A stretch of DNA of 64,000 bases from Brachybacterium avium (GTDB lineage Bacteria > Actinomycetota > Actinomycetes > Actinomycetales > Dermabacteraceae): positions 3,315,205-3,379,204 of the forward strand of contig NZ_CP022316.1 in assembly GCF_002216795.1 (NCBI RefSeq), given 5' to 3'. The notes under the pieces were generated by a model that was given only the letters and a program-made list of their open reading frames with translations, searched no databases and had not been told where the DNA came from. This document shows positions 16,784-26,303 of the stretch, one piece after another; position 1 is the first letter of the stretch; every line of letters starts with the position of its first letter. Both the position numbers and the translations under genes were made by a program.

Positions 16784-16859
16784 GGGGCGGTCAGTCGCCC
16801 GCGGCGGCACCGCATCGTGCAGGAGCACCGTGCGCGCGCCGTCCGCCGAAAGGAACTCC

Positions 16860-17237
16860 GTGGAATCTCTCCTCCCCCTCCTGCTCATCTTCGCCGTGAT
16901 GATGCTGCCCCTGATGTGGATGTCGAGCCGTCAGAAGAAGGCTCAGCAGAAGCAGCTCGAGCGTGTGCGCCAGCTCGGCGTGGGCGACGAGGTGCGCACC
17001 CACTCCGGCTTCTTCGGCCTGATCGTGGAGGCCTACGACGATGTCGTGGTCCTCGAGAGCGAGGACGGCTCCCAGAGCAAGTGGGCACGTCAGTCGATCG
17101 CCCAGCAGGTCAACCAGGAGGAGCTGCTGGAGGCCGAGACAGAGGACGAGGAGAGCTCCTCGCAGGACGCCATCCCCGGGGTCACCGTCTCCGACGACTC
17201 CGCCCGTGATGAGGACGTCCGGCGAGACCGCGACTGA
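16860..17237 (+). CDS. yajC: Preprotein translocase subunit YajC
   Basis: 125 aa. GTG 16860 follows AAAGGAAC; longer frames upstream lack this. One N-terminal membrane helix (LLPLLLIFAVMMLPLMWM), then a basic stretch (SSRQKKAQQKQLERV) and the small cytosolic YajC domain (VGDEVRTHSGFFGLIVEAYD). The tail is acidic. It associates with SecDF, whose genes follow directly. Confidence 0.95.
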   Translation: MESLLPLLLIFAVMMLPLMWMSSRQKKAQQKQLERVRQLGVGDEVRTHSGFFGLIVEAYDDVVVLESEDGSQSKWARQSIAQQVNQEELLEAETEDEESSSQDAIPGVTVSDDSARDEDVRRDRD

Positions 17238-17324
17238 CCTCCCGGGCCGCACCGCCCCGCTGCGATCGTCCGCGGTCGTCGCATCTGAGCTTCGACCACC
17301 CGCCATCCTGAGGAACTTCGCATC

Positions 17325-19258
17325 ATGCCTGCACGTCGAATCGCCCTGGCGGCCCTCGCGGTGCTGATCCTGCTGCTGGGCGGCGGAGTCGGTGCCGGTA
17401 TCTGGAAGGGCGGCTGGGAGCCGGCCCCCAAGCTCGCGCTGGACCTCGAGGGCGGGACCCAGATCATCCTGCAGGCCCAGTCCCGCGACGGTGCCGAGAT
17501 CGACGCCGACGCGATGGAGCAGGCGCGTCAGATCATGAGCCAGCGCGTCAACGCCATGGGCGTGGCGGAGACCGAGATCACCGTCCAGGGTGGGACCAAC
17601 ATCGTCATCGATGTTCCCGGGCAGCTCGACCAGGAGACCTCCGAGGCCGTCCGGCAGACGGCCGCCATGTCCTTCCGTCCCGTCCTGGGCGTCGTCGCTC
17701 CGGAGGGTGTGGACGAGGCGGCTCCCTCCGACGGCGGGGGGAGCTCCGACGGCGGCGGCGAGGCCTCCGCCGTCGGGGAGAGAGCACGCCGGAGTCCTCC
17801 GAGGCGCCGGCGGATCCTTCTCAGCACCTGTTCGACGGACTGCCCGGCACGGATCCCGCGATGGCGCCGCCCCCGGTCCCGGCCGACGGAGAACTGCCCT
17901 ATCCGGCCTGGTCGATGGAATGGATCACCCCGGAGGTCCAGACCGAGCTGATGACGGCGGACTGCGTGGACCCCGGGGCCCAGCAGGAGAAGGTCACCGA
18001 AGCTCCCGCCGATGAGCCGGTGGTCGCCTGCGACCCGGACGCCACCGCGAAGTACCTGCTGGGTCCGGAAGTCGTCGCCGGCTCCGCGATCAAGGACTCC
18101 GGCGTCTCCTCCGACGTCACCCCGACCGGCCAGGCCACCGGGTACTACGTCGTGAACATGAGCTTCTCCGAGGAGGGTTCCCAGGGCTTCGCCGATCTGA
18201 CCACGGCGCTCTACAACGGTGAGGGCGGAACGGACGCCTTCGGCATCGTGCTGGACGGTCTGGTGATCTCCGCCCCGCAGGTGCAGGAGCCCTCCACCGG
18301 CGGTGAGGCCCAGATCTCCGGGAACTTCTCGCAGGACGAGGCGAGCCAGCTCTCCGACCAGCTGCGCTTCGGTGCCCTGCCGCTCGAGTTCGAGGTGGCC
18401 TCGGAGCAGCAGATCTCGGCGACCCTGGGCGCCGACCAGCTCGAGATGGGGCTGATCGCCGGGCTCATCGGTCTGGCGCTGGTGGTCCTGTACGCCTTCG
18501 CGCAGTACCGCCTGCTCGCGATGGTGACCACCTCGAGCCTGCTGATCATGGGGCTGCTGACCTACGGCACGCTCACCACGCTCTCGAACATCCCCGAGAT
18601 CGGCTACCGCCTCTCGCTGGCCGGTGTGGTGGGTCTGATCGTCGCGATCGCCTTCACCGCCGACTCGTTCATCGTCTACTTCGAGCGGGTCCGGGACGAG
18701 ATCCGAGAAGGGCGCGGGATCGTCGCGGCAGTCGACCACGGCTGGGATCGGGCCAAGCGCACCATCCTCGCCTCCGACGCCGTCAACCTCCTCGCCGCGG
18801 TGGTGCTGTACGCGCTGTCCACGGGAGGGGTGCGCGGCTTCGCCTTCGTGCTCGGTCTCACCACCGTGCTCGATCTGGTGATCGTCTTCCTCTTCACCCA
18901 CCCGCTGCTGCAGACGCTGGTGCGCAGCCGCTTCTTCGGCAAGGGCCACCCGTTCAGCGGTCTGGATCCGGCCCGTCTGGGGCGCCGGGTCCCCGCCTAT
19001 GCCGGGCGCGGACGGGTGCGTCCGCTCACCGAGCGCGGCGAGCGCGGCAGCTCCGACGGCGGCGACGAGGTGCGTGAACCGATCGCCGTGCGGCGCGCCC
19101 GCCTGGAGCGTGAGGCCACGGAGCGAGCGGCGGCAGCGGAGGCCACCGCGGGCCAGGAACGAGACCGTGACGACCGTCCGTCCGATCCGGGATCCGCGAA
19201 CGCCGAGGGCGGCGATGACACCGATGACCCGGATGACACCGAGGAGCAGAGCCGATGA
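17325..19258 (+). CDS. secD: Protein translocase subunit SecD (apparent frameshift)
   Basis: SecD uses the proton motive force to help pull proteins out of SecYEG. ATG 17325 gives an N-terminal membrane anchor followed by LALDLEGGTQIILQA, the SecD D1 motif. Near 17774-17777 the frame is lost in a low-complexity Ser/Gly/Glu linker. The rest (P1 head with YYVVNMSFSEEGSQGFADLT, then six membrane segments with FTADSFIVYFERVRDE) continues in another frame to 19258. One extra G in the run at 17774-17777 joins the parts into about 644 aa. The acidic Asp/Glu-rich C-terminal tail is typical of actinobacterial SecD. The stop overlaps the secF ATG. A sequence error is the likeliest cause. Confidence 0.92.
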
Positions 19259-20439
19259 CCGCGACCTTCGCCCGTTTCGGCAATGATCTGCACGGCGGTC
19301 GCCGCACCGTCCCGATCATCACCCGACGTCGCACCTGGTACCTGTTCAGCCTCGTCCTGATCGTGCTCCTCGCGGTGTTCTCCGTGGTGCGGGGCCCGAA
19401 CTTCGGCATCGAGTTCACCGGCGGCTCCGAGTTCCAGGTCGCGGGGGTCGCGGATACGGAGCAGACCTCAGCCCGCGAGGTCGTCCGCGATCATCTGCCG
19501 GAGAACGAACCGCGGATCACGGTGCTGGGCAGGGACACCCTGCGGGTCCAGACCGAGCAGCTGGACTCGGGCGAGACGGCCGCCGTCGCCGAGGACCTCG
19601 CCGTGGCCTACGGGGTCTCCTCCGACGCCGTCTCGAGCTCCTTCATCGGGCCGGTGTGGAGCGGAGACGTCACCCAGAAGATGCTGCGCGGCGTGATCGT
19701 TTTCCTGGCACTGGTCGCGGCGATGATGGCGCTGTACTTCCGCAACCTCAAGTCCTCCCTGGCCGCGATGGGCGCCCTGTCCCACGACATGCTGATCACG
19801 GTGGGCGTGTATCTGGTGGTCGGCTTCGAGATCACCCCGGGCACCGTGATCGGCTTCCTCACCGTGATGGGGTACTCGCTCTACGACACCATCGTCGTCT
19901 TCGACAAGGTGCGCGAGAACACCGCCGGCCTGGTCCGGCAGGACCGCACCACCTATGCCGACGAGGTGCAGCGCGCTGCGAACCAGACGCTGGTGCGCTC
20001 GATCAACACCTCGGTGGTGGCGCTGCTGCCCGTGGGGTCGATCCTGTTCATCGGTGCCTTCCTGCTCGGCGCCGGCACGCTCAAGGACATCTCCCTGGCC
20101 CTGTTCATCGGCATCATCGCCGGCACCTACTCATCGATCTTCCTGGCCCCGGGCTTCCTGGTGGACCTGCGCCGCGGCGAGCCGGAGATCTCCGCGCACA
20201 CCACGAAGGTGCTGCGGGCACGACGCGGACAGGATCCCGAGCAGGCCGTGCCGGCCACAGGCCTCCAGGACGCGGATCCCTCGAGGATCGCGTCGCTGGA
20301 GCGCATCACCGCCGACCGCGGGACCGGCACCGGAGCCGCTTCCGGGCGGCCTGCGCGCTCCGCCGCCCCGGCCGCCCCGCGGCGCCAGCCCCGCCGCACC
20401 ACCCGCCGCCGGCGCACCCACGAGGGAGGGGCCCGATGA
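19255..20439 (+). CDS. secF: Protein translocase subunit SecF
   Basis: 394 aa. The ATG overlaps the secD stop (ATGA). N-terminal membrane helix, the FGIEFTGGSEFQV motif of the P4 domain, then five further membrane segments with the SecF signature YSLYDTIVVFDKVREN. The C-terminal 90 residues are basic and disordered, an actinobacterial extension. Forms the SecDF complex with its neighbours. Confidence 0.97.
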   Translation: MTATFARFGNDLHGGRRTVPIITRRRTWYLFSLVLIVLLAVFSVVRGPNFGIEFTGGSEFQVAGVADTEQTSAREVVRDHLPENEPRITVLGRDTLRVQTEQLDSGETAAVAEDLAVAYGVSSDAVSSSFIGPVWSGDVTQKMLRGVIVFLALVAAMMALYFRNLKSSLAAMGALSHDMLITVGVYLVVGFEITPGTVIGFLTVMGYSLYDTIVVFDKVRENTAGLVRQDRTTYADEVQRAANQTLVRSINTSVVALLPVGSILFIGAFLLGAGTLKDISLALFIGIIAGTYSSIFLAPGFLVDLRRGEPEISAHTTKVLRARRGQDPEQAVPATGLQDADPSRIASLERITADRGTGTGAASGRPARSAAPAAPRRQPRRTTRRRRTHEGGAR

Positions 20440-21002
20440 GCGGAGCCGGCGGCCCCGGCGCGGATCACGGCGCTGCAGAGGTCGATGCGCTGCTGGCCTC
20501 CCACATCTCGGAGCATCCTGACTTCCCGATCCCCGGGGTGCTGTTCCGTGACATCACCCCGCTGCTGCGGGACCCCGTGGCACTGCGCACCGTGATCCAG
20601 CACTGGAGCACCCTGCTCCCCGAAGGCGTCGAGTACATCGTCGGCACCGAGGCGCGGGGCTTCGTGCTCGGTGCTCCGCTGGCGTACGAGATCGGGGCCG
20701 GTTTCATCCCGGTGCGCAAGGCCGGGAAGCTCCCGGGCGATCCCGCCGGGCTCACCTATGACCTCGAATACGGCAGCGCGAGGATCGAGATCCCGCAGGA
20801 CTCCTTCTCGGCCGGCGCCCGAGTCCTGCTGGTAGACGACCTGCTGGCCACTGGCGGCACCGCGGCGGCGACGCTCGAACTGACTCGACGGTTCGATGTG
20901 GAGGTGCTCGGCGCCACGTTCCTCATCGAGCTCATGGGACTCGGGGGGCGCGACCGGCTGCCGGACACCGAGCTCTCGACCGTCTGGCAGATCGAGGACT
21001 GA
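20436..21002 (+). CDS. apt: Adenine phosphoribosyltransferase
   Basis: 188 aa. Converts adenine and PRPP to AMP. The ATG overlaps the secF stop (ATGA). The PRPP-binding motif is VLLVDDLLATGGTAAAT (about 128-145), and FPIPGVLFRDITPLL near the N-terminus is typical of Apt. The conserved order secD–secF–apt–rel is also found in mycobacteria. Confidence 0.97.
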   Translation: MSGAGGPGADHGAAEVDALLASHISEHPDFPIPGVLFRDITPLLRDPVALRTVIQHWSTLLPEGVEYIVGTEARGFVLGAPLAYEIGAGFIPVRKAGKLPGDPAGLTYDLEYGSARIEIPQDSFSAGARVLLVDDLLATGGTAAATLELTRRFDVEVLGATFLIELMGLGGRDRLPDTELSTVWQIED

Positions 21003-21077
21003 TCTCGTTCCCGGACCGGCGCACAGCCCGGGGCGGGACCTCCGGGGGCGAGGTTCGAAGCAGTGGTGACCCACGCG

Positions 21078-21083
21078 TAGACT
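21078..21083 (+). promoter_or_regulatory. Probable -10 element of rel
   Basis: TAGACT lies 24 bases before the rel ATG; TTCGAA 18 bases further upstream could be a weak -35. Confidence 0.45.
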
Positions 21084-21107
21084 GGGCCTCCCAGCCAGGA
21101 GGTGTGC

Positions 21108-23518
21108 ATGCCGCAGGAGCCAGCATCCCCGCCCTCGAGGGCCTCCGTCCCGACGGGTGGTGACAGCGCCGCGCCCGCATCACCGGCCGCCTCGCCGCCC
21201 CGACCGCCGGGCGCGGCATCCCGCCGCAGCCGTTCACGGCTGTCCTTCTTCTCCTCCCGCGCCGGGTCGTCGGTCGATCCCCTCCTGGCCCCGCTGCTGG
21301 AGACCATGACGGCGGTCAGCCCGAAGGAGAACCCCGACCTCGTCCGCCGCGCCTACACCGTCGCAGAACAGGCACATCGCGGTCAGACCCGCAAGAGCGG
21401 CGACCCGTACATCACCCATCCGGTGTCGGTGGCGATGATCCTCGCGGAACTCGGCTCCCCGGCCGAGGTGATCGCCGCCGCGCTGCTGCACGATACGGTC
21501 GAGGACACCGACTATTCGCTGGAGCGGCTGCGCAGCGAGTTCGGCGAGGTGATCGCCGTGCTGGTCGATGGCGTCACGAAGCTCGACAAGGTCACCTACG
21601 GTGAGGCCGCGCAGGCGGAGACCGTCCGCAAGATGATCGTGGCGATGAGCCGGGATGTCCGGGTGCTGCTGATCAAGCTCGCGGACCGGCTGCACAACGC
21701 TCGCACCTGGAAGTACGTCCCGGCGGCCTCCGCGGAGCGGAAGCCGAAGGAGACGCTCGAGATCTACGCCCCGCTGGCGCACCGGCTGGGCCTGAACACG
21801 ATGAAGTGGGAGCTCGAGGACCTCTCCTTCCAAGTGCTGTACCCGAAGGTGTATGAGGAGATCGTCTCCCTGGTCGCGCAGCACGCCCCGGCCCGGGAGC
21901 AGTACCTGACGACCGTCTCCACCCAGATCAACGAGGACCTGCGCAAGGCGAAGATCAAGGCAGAGGTCACGGGCAGGCCCAAGCACTACTACTCCATCTA
22001 CCAGAAGATGATCGTGCGCGGCCGGGACTTCTCCGACATCTACGACCTGGTCGGGGTGCGCGTGCTGGTGGACACCGTCCGCGACTGCTATGGCGTGCTG
22101 GGCACCCTGCACGCCCGGTGGTCGCCGGTGCAGGGCAGGTTCAAGGACTACATCGCGCTGCCGAAGTTCAATCTCTACCAGTCGCTGCACACGACGGTGA
22201 TCGGACCCACCGGCAAGCCCGTGGAGATCCAGATCCGGACCCGTGAGATGCACCGGCGGGCGGAGTACGGCGTCGCCGCGCACTGGAAGTACAAGGCGAT
22301 GGCCGGTACCCAGGGCGCCGCAGACGCCTCCCCGGGGGCAGCGACGCGGCCTGGCTGCGGCAGCTCATGGATTGGCAGAAGGAGACCACGGACTCCGGTG
22401 AGTTCCTGGACTCGCTGCGCTTCGAGATCAACACGCAGGAGGTGTACGTCTTCACCCCGAAGGGGGATGTGCTGGCGCTCCCGCAGGGTGCCACGCCCGT
22501 CGATTTCGCCTATTCCGTGCATACCGAGGTGGGGCACCGCACCATCGGGGCGCGGGTCAACGGTCGCCTGGTCTCGCTCGAGTCGAGCCTGTCCACCGGC
22601 GACGTGGTCGAGGTCTTCACGTCGAAATCCCCCGACGCGGGCCCCAGCCGGGACTGGCTGGGCTTCGTGAAGTCGCCGCGCGCCCGGAGCAAGATCCGCC
22701 ACTGGTTCTCCAAGGAGCGGCGCGAGGAGGCACTGGAGAAGGGCAAGGAGGAGCTCGCCAAGGCACTGCGTCGACAGGACCTGCCCATGCGGCGCCTGCT
22801 GACGCATGACACGCTCGCCACCGCCGCCGATGACCTGAACCTGCCCTCGGTCGATGCCCTTTACACCTCGATCGGGGAGGGGCACACCGGGGCCCAGCAC
22901 GTGGTCGAGAAGCTGCGGGCATCGTTCGGTGGCACGGTCGGCGCGGAGGAGGACCTGGCCGAGATCACGCTCCCCTCCCGGGTGCGCTCACGGGCCGGGC
23001 GCGAGGAGCGGCACGCCGCGGAGACCGATCAGGGCGTCATCGTCGATGGCCACGCGGACCTCTGGGTCAAGCTCGCCAAATGCTGCGGCCCGGTGCCGGG
23101 AGACCCGATCGTCGGCTTCATCACCCGCGGCTCGGGAATCTCCGTCCACCACGAGACCTGCACCAACGCGATCCAGCTGCGAGAGCAGCAGCCCGATCGG
23201 ATGGTCGAGGTCTCCTGGTCGGGCCGTCACAGCGCCGCCTATCTCGTGCACATCAAGATCGAGGCGCTGGACCGCCCGCGCCTGCTGACCGATATCGCTC
23301 TGGTCATCTCCGAGCAGCAGGTGAACCTGCACTCCGCCTCTGCGCAGTCCAACAGCGATCGGCTCGCCACCAGCTTCTTCTCCTTCGAACTGGCCGATCC
23401 CTCGCACCTGCAGTCCGTCCTCGCACATGTGCGGAGGATCGAGGGCGTCTACGACGTCTACCGGGTCACGGCCGATGGCAAGCCCGTGGGTGCGCCGTCC
23501 CAGCTCACCTCCCGCTGA
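21108..23518 (+). CDS. rel: Bifunctional (p)ppGpp synthetase/hydrolase Rel (apparent frameshift)
   Basis: Makes and degrades the alarmone (p)ppGpp in response to uncharged tRNA on the ribosome. The ATG at 21108 follows AGGAGG by five bases. Domains: HD hydrolase ([23 protein letters not shown]), synthetase ([20 protein letters not shown], then [11 protein letters not shown]), TGS ([20 protein letters not shown]), zinc-finger region ([16 protein letters not shown]) and ACT ([19 protein letters not shown]). The frame breaks between synthetase and TGS. One extra G in the run at 22334-22338 joins GAADASPGG to [12 protein letters not shown], giving about 803 aa. All domains are otherwise intact, so a sequence error is likely. 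Confidence 0.93.
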
Positions 23519-24195
23519 CCGCCCAGCACCTCCTCCAGCCGCTGCCGGGCGGACTGCACCCCCGGATGGCGGTGCATCTGCTGCAGCTGATGACGGACCT
23601 CGTGGGTCCGGAGGTGGCCGTGGGCGGCCAGCCCCTGCAGCAGGGGTGTGGCGACCGAGGCCGGGGTGAACCTGAGCAGATCCATCGCCGTGCGCACCGG
23701 GATCGTGATCGGGGTGCCGCCGATCGTCTCGACCTCCTCCGGCCGCAGCCGCGCAGTGCGCAGCACGACCCCTGCCAGCTCGCCCCGATGGGCCGAGGAC
23801 AGCAGCTCCGCCGGGGCCGGGGGCTCCCCGCCCAGCAGCACCCAGGCCGCGGAGGGGCCGGCGATCACATGATGCGATTGCAGCTGGGAGCCGAGGGCAC
23901 AGCCGAGGGCGAGAGCCCGCTGCACGGCGGTGCCCAGCAGATCCGGGGGGACGTACCGCCCGGGCAGCAGGCGCTTGAGGTAGCCCTCGGCGACCAGCAC
24001 CCGGGTCGGCGGCGTCTCCTCCCAGCGCTGCAGGGCCGTGCCCATCGGGACAGCGAGCTCTGCCGCATGGCGGGACCAGGCCGCGCACAGGCCGATGGAG
24101 GAGAGACGATCCAGCTCGGCTCCGCCCGCGTCGGGGCTCAGCGGCTCAGCAGCTGTGGTCGACCCGGGACCGGCGGAGGAGAGGAACGGTTCCAT
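23458..24195 (-). CDS. AbiEi-antitoxin-like protein, orphan
   Basis: About 245 aa from ATG 24195; no clear ribosome site was seen. The middle part (GYLKRLLPGRYVPPDLL, then SHHVIAGPSAAWVLLG and GTPITIPVRTAMDLLRF) has the pattern of actinobacterial proteins labelled type IV toxin-antitoxin AbiEi-like. In those, a degenerate N-terminal winged helix precedes a nuclease-like or DNA-binding C-terminus. No AbiEii toxin lies nearby. Its last 61 bases overlap the 3' end of rel on the opposite strand. The family call is from pattern memory and is moderate; function unknown. Confidence 0.7.
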   Translation of the reverse strand: MEPFLSSAGPGSTTAAEPLSPDAGGAELDRLSSIGLCAAWSRHAAELAVPMGTALQRWEETPPTRVLVAEGYLKRLLPGRYVPPDLLGTAVQRALALGCALGSQLQSHHVIAGPSAAWVLLGGEPPAPAELLSSAHRGELAGVVLRTARLRPEEVETIGGTPITIPVRTAMDLLRFTPASVATPLLQGLAAHGHLRTHEVRHQLQQMHRHPGVQSARQRLEEVLGGQREVSWDGAPTGLPSAVTR

Positions 24196-24304
24196 GCACC
24201 GACTGTGGCCCAGTGATGCGCAGAGAGCAACGCCCCCGCCTGTCACTGTGGACGGGCGGGGGCGGTGGAGGAGCGGTCGCCGGTCGGGGCGAGCCGGCGA
24301 AGGC

Positions 24305-26080
24305 TCAGCCGAGATCGCGCGCCGAGCGCTCGATCACCGCGAGCCATTCCTTGCGTGCCTCGAGCGCGGCCTCGGCCTCGGCGATCTTCTTCGGGTCCCC
24401 GCCGGCCACGGCCCTGTCCAGGGTCTCCTGGTAGGACGCGATCGCAGAATGCAGCTGCGAGGAGGCGCCCTCCACCCGAGCCTTGGTGCGCGGATCGGTG
24501 CGCCGCCACTCATCCTGCTCGGCGTTCTGCACCGAGCGCTCGACCTTCCGCAGGCGGTCATCGATCCGCCTCATATCGCCACGGGGGACCTTGCCGGCCT
24601 CCTCCCAACGATCCTGCACCGAGCGCAGCTTCTTCTTCGCGGCCTCCAGATCCTTCGCAGGGTCGATGGCCTCTGCCTCGGACAGCAGCGACTCCTTGAC
24701 GGTGAGGTTCTCGCGCTGCTCGGCCTCGGTCTCGTGGAGGTCGGCGTTGCGGGCCTGGAAGAAGGTGTCCTGCGCGGCCTTGAACCGCTTCCACTGCGCG
24801 TCGTCCTTCTTGCGGCTGCCGCGCGGGGCACGACGCCACTCGTCCATCAGGTCCTTGTAGGCCCGCACGGTGGGCCCCCAGTCCGTGGACTCCTGCATCG
24901 CCTCGGCACGGACGATCAGCTGCTCCTTGACCTGCGCGGCCTCAGCATGCTTCGCGTCCAGCTGGGAGAAGAACTGCTTGCGCATCCGGTCGAAGGTCGC
25001 ACGGGCTGCGGAGAGCCGCTTCCAGAGCGCTTCCTCGGTGGGGCGGTCCAGGGAGACGTCATCCGTCTGCATCTGCTTCCAGGTGGAGACCATCTGGCGC
25101 ATGGTCTCTCCGGCGTTCTTCCAGGAGATCTGCTCCGGATCCGTGGCCACCAGCGTCTCGATGGACTCGACGAACTCGGTGCGGCGCCGTACAGCCTCCG
25201 CACGGCCCTCAGCGCGCTTGGCCTCGAGCGCCCGGATCTTCTCCTTCGCCAGCTCCCGCAGCTCGTTCGCCCGCGTCCGCAGAGCCGGGATATCCCCGAC
25301 GACCTGCGGCTCCTTCATGTTCTTGCGCAGGTTCTCGAGCAGCCTGTTCAACTCGTTCTGAGTGTGCTCGGGAGCATTGAGCGTGGTCTGGGTGAGGTCG
25401 AGGAAGGCGACCAGGTCGAGATATCCCCGGGCGAAGGGCTCCAAGGCCACCTGAGGGTCCGTCTCGGTGGTGGTCCCGACGGTCCGCACCTGGGTGCCGT
25501 CCTGGACCGTGATGGTCCCGTCCTCGGTGACCGTGCCGAACGCTGCGGCGGCAGTGATCTGCTCCGGGTCGTACTCGGTGACCGGCGGCGCGACCGGCAG
25601 CAGAGCGGCGCTGGGCTTCTTCGCGGCCAGTGCGGCCGGCGTGGGGGCGCTGGGGCGCGGGCCGCGCGCCATGGGCTTGGGTGCCGTCGGCGCGGGTGCC
25701 GACGAGCGCTCATCGGCCGCGGGCTGCGCCGCTTCCTCCGTCTGATCCGACGGCTCCGCCGGGGTCGCAGACGGCGTGTCCCGCACGGGCCCAGCGATCG
25801 GGTCCGCGGTCTCGGACTGCGTGGACGGTGCAGCCTGCTGGTCCTGCTCAGTCTGTTCAGACTGTTCAGCCTGCTGGGCCTGTTCAGTCTGTTCGGACTG
25901 TTCAGCCTGCTCGGCCGCTGCGGTCGCAGGACCGTCGGCGCCGGGTGCGGTGCCAGTGGCGGCCGGGGAGCCCGGCTCCGCCGGGGAGGGCGCGGGCTGA
26001 CCAGAACCCTGATCGGCGCCGGAATCGGGGGTCTGCGCGGCGGGGGAGGACGCGGGGACGGGGGTCTCGGACTCGCTCAC
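24305..26080 (-). CDS. DUF349 domain protein
   Basis: 591 aa from GTG 26080 with AAGGAGC upstream. Residues 1-170 are disordered and rich in Gln, Glu, Ser, Ala and Pro, including EQSEQTEQ-type repeats. The remainder consists of repeated, strongly charged helical units with conserved Trp (LWKRLSAARATFDRMRKQFF, QWKRFKAAQDTFFQARNADL, VQDRWEEAGKVPRGDMRRID), the hallmark of DUF349. The biochemical role of the family is unknown; coiled-coil bundles that bind other macromolecules are likely. Transcribed divergently from hisS. Confidence 0.88.
   Translation of the reverse strand: MSESETPVPASSPAAQTPDSGADQGSGQPAPSPAEPGSPAATGTAPGADGPATAAAEQAEQSEQTEQAQQAEQSEQTEQDQQAAPSTQSETADPIAGPVRDTPSATPAEPSDQTEEAAQPAADERSSAPAPTAPKPMARGPRPSAPTPAALAAKKPSAALLPVAPPVTEYDPEQITAAAAFGTVTEDGTITVQDGTQVRTVGTTTETDPQVALEPFARGYLDLVAFLDLTQTTLNAPEHTQNELNRLLENLRKNMKEPQVVGDIPALRTRANELRELAKEKIRALEAKRAEGRAEAVRRRTEFVESIETLVATDPEQISWKNAGETMRQMVSTWKQMQTDDVSLDRPTEEALWKRLSAARATFDRMRKQFFSQLDAKHAEAAQVKEQLIVRAEAMQESTDWGPTVRAYKDLMDEWRRAPRGSRKKDDAQWKRFKAAQDTFFQARNADLHETEAEQRENLTVKESLLSEAEAIDPAKDLEAAKKKLRSVQDRWEEAGKVPRGDMRRIDDRLRKVERSVQNAEQDEWRRTDPRTKARVEGASSQLHSAIASYQETLDRAVAGGDPKKIAEAEAALEARKEWLAVIERSARDLG
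25845..25917 (-). repeat. Degenerate in-frame repeats in the DUF349 gene
   Basis: Short units of the ctgttcag/cctgctgg type, six to nine bases long, encode the Gln/Glu/Ser/Ala repeats in the disordered N-terminus. Confidence 0.7.
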
Positions 26081-26303
26081 GATTGAGCTCCTTCGAAAGG
26101 ATCCGCTGCAGGGCGGGACACTGCCGCCGGGATCGGCGGTCGGGCTGGCAGGCGGCCATCCCCGTCAGGGGGCGGACCGCCTCAGGGAACTCTACAGCGA
26201 CGCGCACCTGAGGGAGGACTCGTCCGGCTGTCCGCCCCACCCCGCGCTATCGGGGATAATGGCGTTCGGCACTCAGCCCATGACCGAGAAGGAAGTGCAC
26301 CGC

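Noticed and set aside
17528..18949. 473-aa open frame opposite secD
   Set aside because: Antisense shadow; SecD motifs on the plus strand are unmistakable.
26190..26215. GGGAAC near hisS as a second sigma-R promoter
   Set aside because: No GTT at a 17-19 base spacing.
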